64,000 nt of DNA from contig NZ_CP023691.1 in the NCBI RefSeq assembly GCF_008704855.1, forward strand, positions 4,960,001 through 5,024,000, written 5' to 3'. The translations under genes were made by a program, and so were the position numbers. Shown here piece after piece: positions 63,838 through 64,000 of the stretch. Each line of letters opens with the position of its first letter. Within the stretch, counting starts at the first letter, position 1. Source of the stretch: Streptomyces platensis (GTDB taxonomy: Bacteria > Actinomycetota > Actinomycetes > Streptomycetales > Streptomycetaceae). The notes under the pieces were generated by a model. It was not told where the DNA came from and searched no databases. It was given only the letters and a program-made list of their open reading frames with translations.

Positions 63838-64000
63838 ATGGCGGAGATGAGTGCAGCGGGCGGCGCGGGCGAGACGGGAGGCACGGGCGAGGCGGGAGGC
63901 ACGGACCGTGCGCAAGGCGCGGGCCGCGCGGGCGACGCAGCGGGGCCGGGTGGCGTGGCGGGCTCGGGAGGTGCCGCGGGTGCGGGTGCGGGTGTGGGTG
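63838..64000 (+). CDS. Gly/Ala-rich protein, N-terminal part (runs off window)
   Basis: The frame from ATG 63838 (GAGGATGCGGGC just before it) is open to the window end, giving 54 residues of Gly, Ala and Thr low complexity with GETGGTGEAGGT-type repeats. No family can be named from this lead; Streptomyces membrane and secreted proteins often carry such N-termini. The clean frame and the upstream operator-like repeat support a real gene. Confidence 0.5.
   Translation, partial: MAEMSAAGGAGETGGTGEAGGTDRAQGAGRAGDAAGPGGVAGSGGAAGAGAGVG

Overview
The window is a high-GC actinobacterial chromosome segment, almost certainly Streptomyces. Supporting signs are GC-rich third codon positions, many GTG starts, a complete tipA gene with its own promoter, an Lsr2 nucleoid protein, the sigE-cseA-cseB-cseC envelope-stress operon, and a gene order (gadB, tipA, ppa, dacB, tilS-hpt-ftsH-fol, panC-nadB-nadC-coaX, lsr2, clpC, sigE-cse, mutY) that I recall from Streptomyces core chromosomes. 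All identifications come from reading the sequence and from remembered family features; no database search was run. No tRNA, rRNA, CRISPR array, insertion sequence or prophage was recognised.

Layout. 1-5 kb: the end of an aldehyde dehydrogenase, a DinB/DUF664 protein, a PadR regulator, a wrbA-like flavoprotein transcribed into gadB, and a LysE exporter divergent from tipA. 5.9-12 kb: a UPF0145 protein, a DedA membrane protein, a Thr/Ser exporter, ppa divergent from a PBP4-type D,D-carboxypeptidase (dacB). 12-25 kb: a zinc metalloprotease-like protein, tilS-hpt-ftsH-folE, then an esterase and a divergent DUF2156 lysyltransferase-like membrane protein, then folP-(NTF2-like)-folB-folK-DUF3180. 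25-34 kb: a coiled-coil membrane protein, a membrane protein divergent from a TetR regulator, an orphan nuoD beside an NDUFAF7/MidA-type methyltransferase, a NarL-type two-component pair, and an ArsR-like regulator divergent from a tiny protein. 34-45 kb: a threonine-aldolase-like enzyme, then a tightly coupled DUF2520-panC-nadB-nadC-coaX run for pantothenate/CoA and NAD synthesis, small hypotheticals, a BlaI-type regulator, a GNAT enzyme and lsr2. 45-55 kb: clpC behind a sigma-R-type promoter, convergent with two tandem paralogous NACHT NTPases with leucine-rich C-termini (NLR-like). 55-64 kb: a secreted LytM peptidase, a TetR/MFS efflux pair, cseC-cseB-cseA-sigE (read right to left), mutY and the start of an unidentified Gly/Ala-rich protein.

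What stands out. (1) The tandem NACHT-LRR pair (48479-54447) is the best candidate for an accessory immune-like system; a run of four elements with an exact 23-bp period (54618-54703) lies in its upstream region, each carrying a near-perfect 14-bp palindrome. (2) A family of three interspersed composite hairpin elements (7312, 11740, 58310) shares an invariant loop and always sits just downstream of a plus-strand gene. (3) Several divergent promoters hold clear operator-like repeats: ptipA, the TetR/MFS mirror operator at 56491-56560, the direct repeats at 27246-27292, and the palindrome at 33709-33731. (4) The coaX start region is duplicated (41051 and 41146). (5) The orphan NuoD lies next to a homologue of the enzyme that methylates its mitochondrial counterpart.
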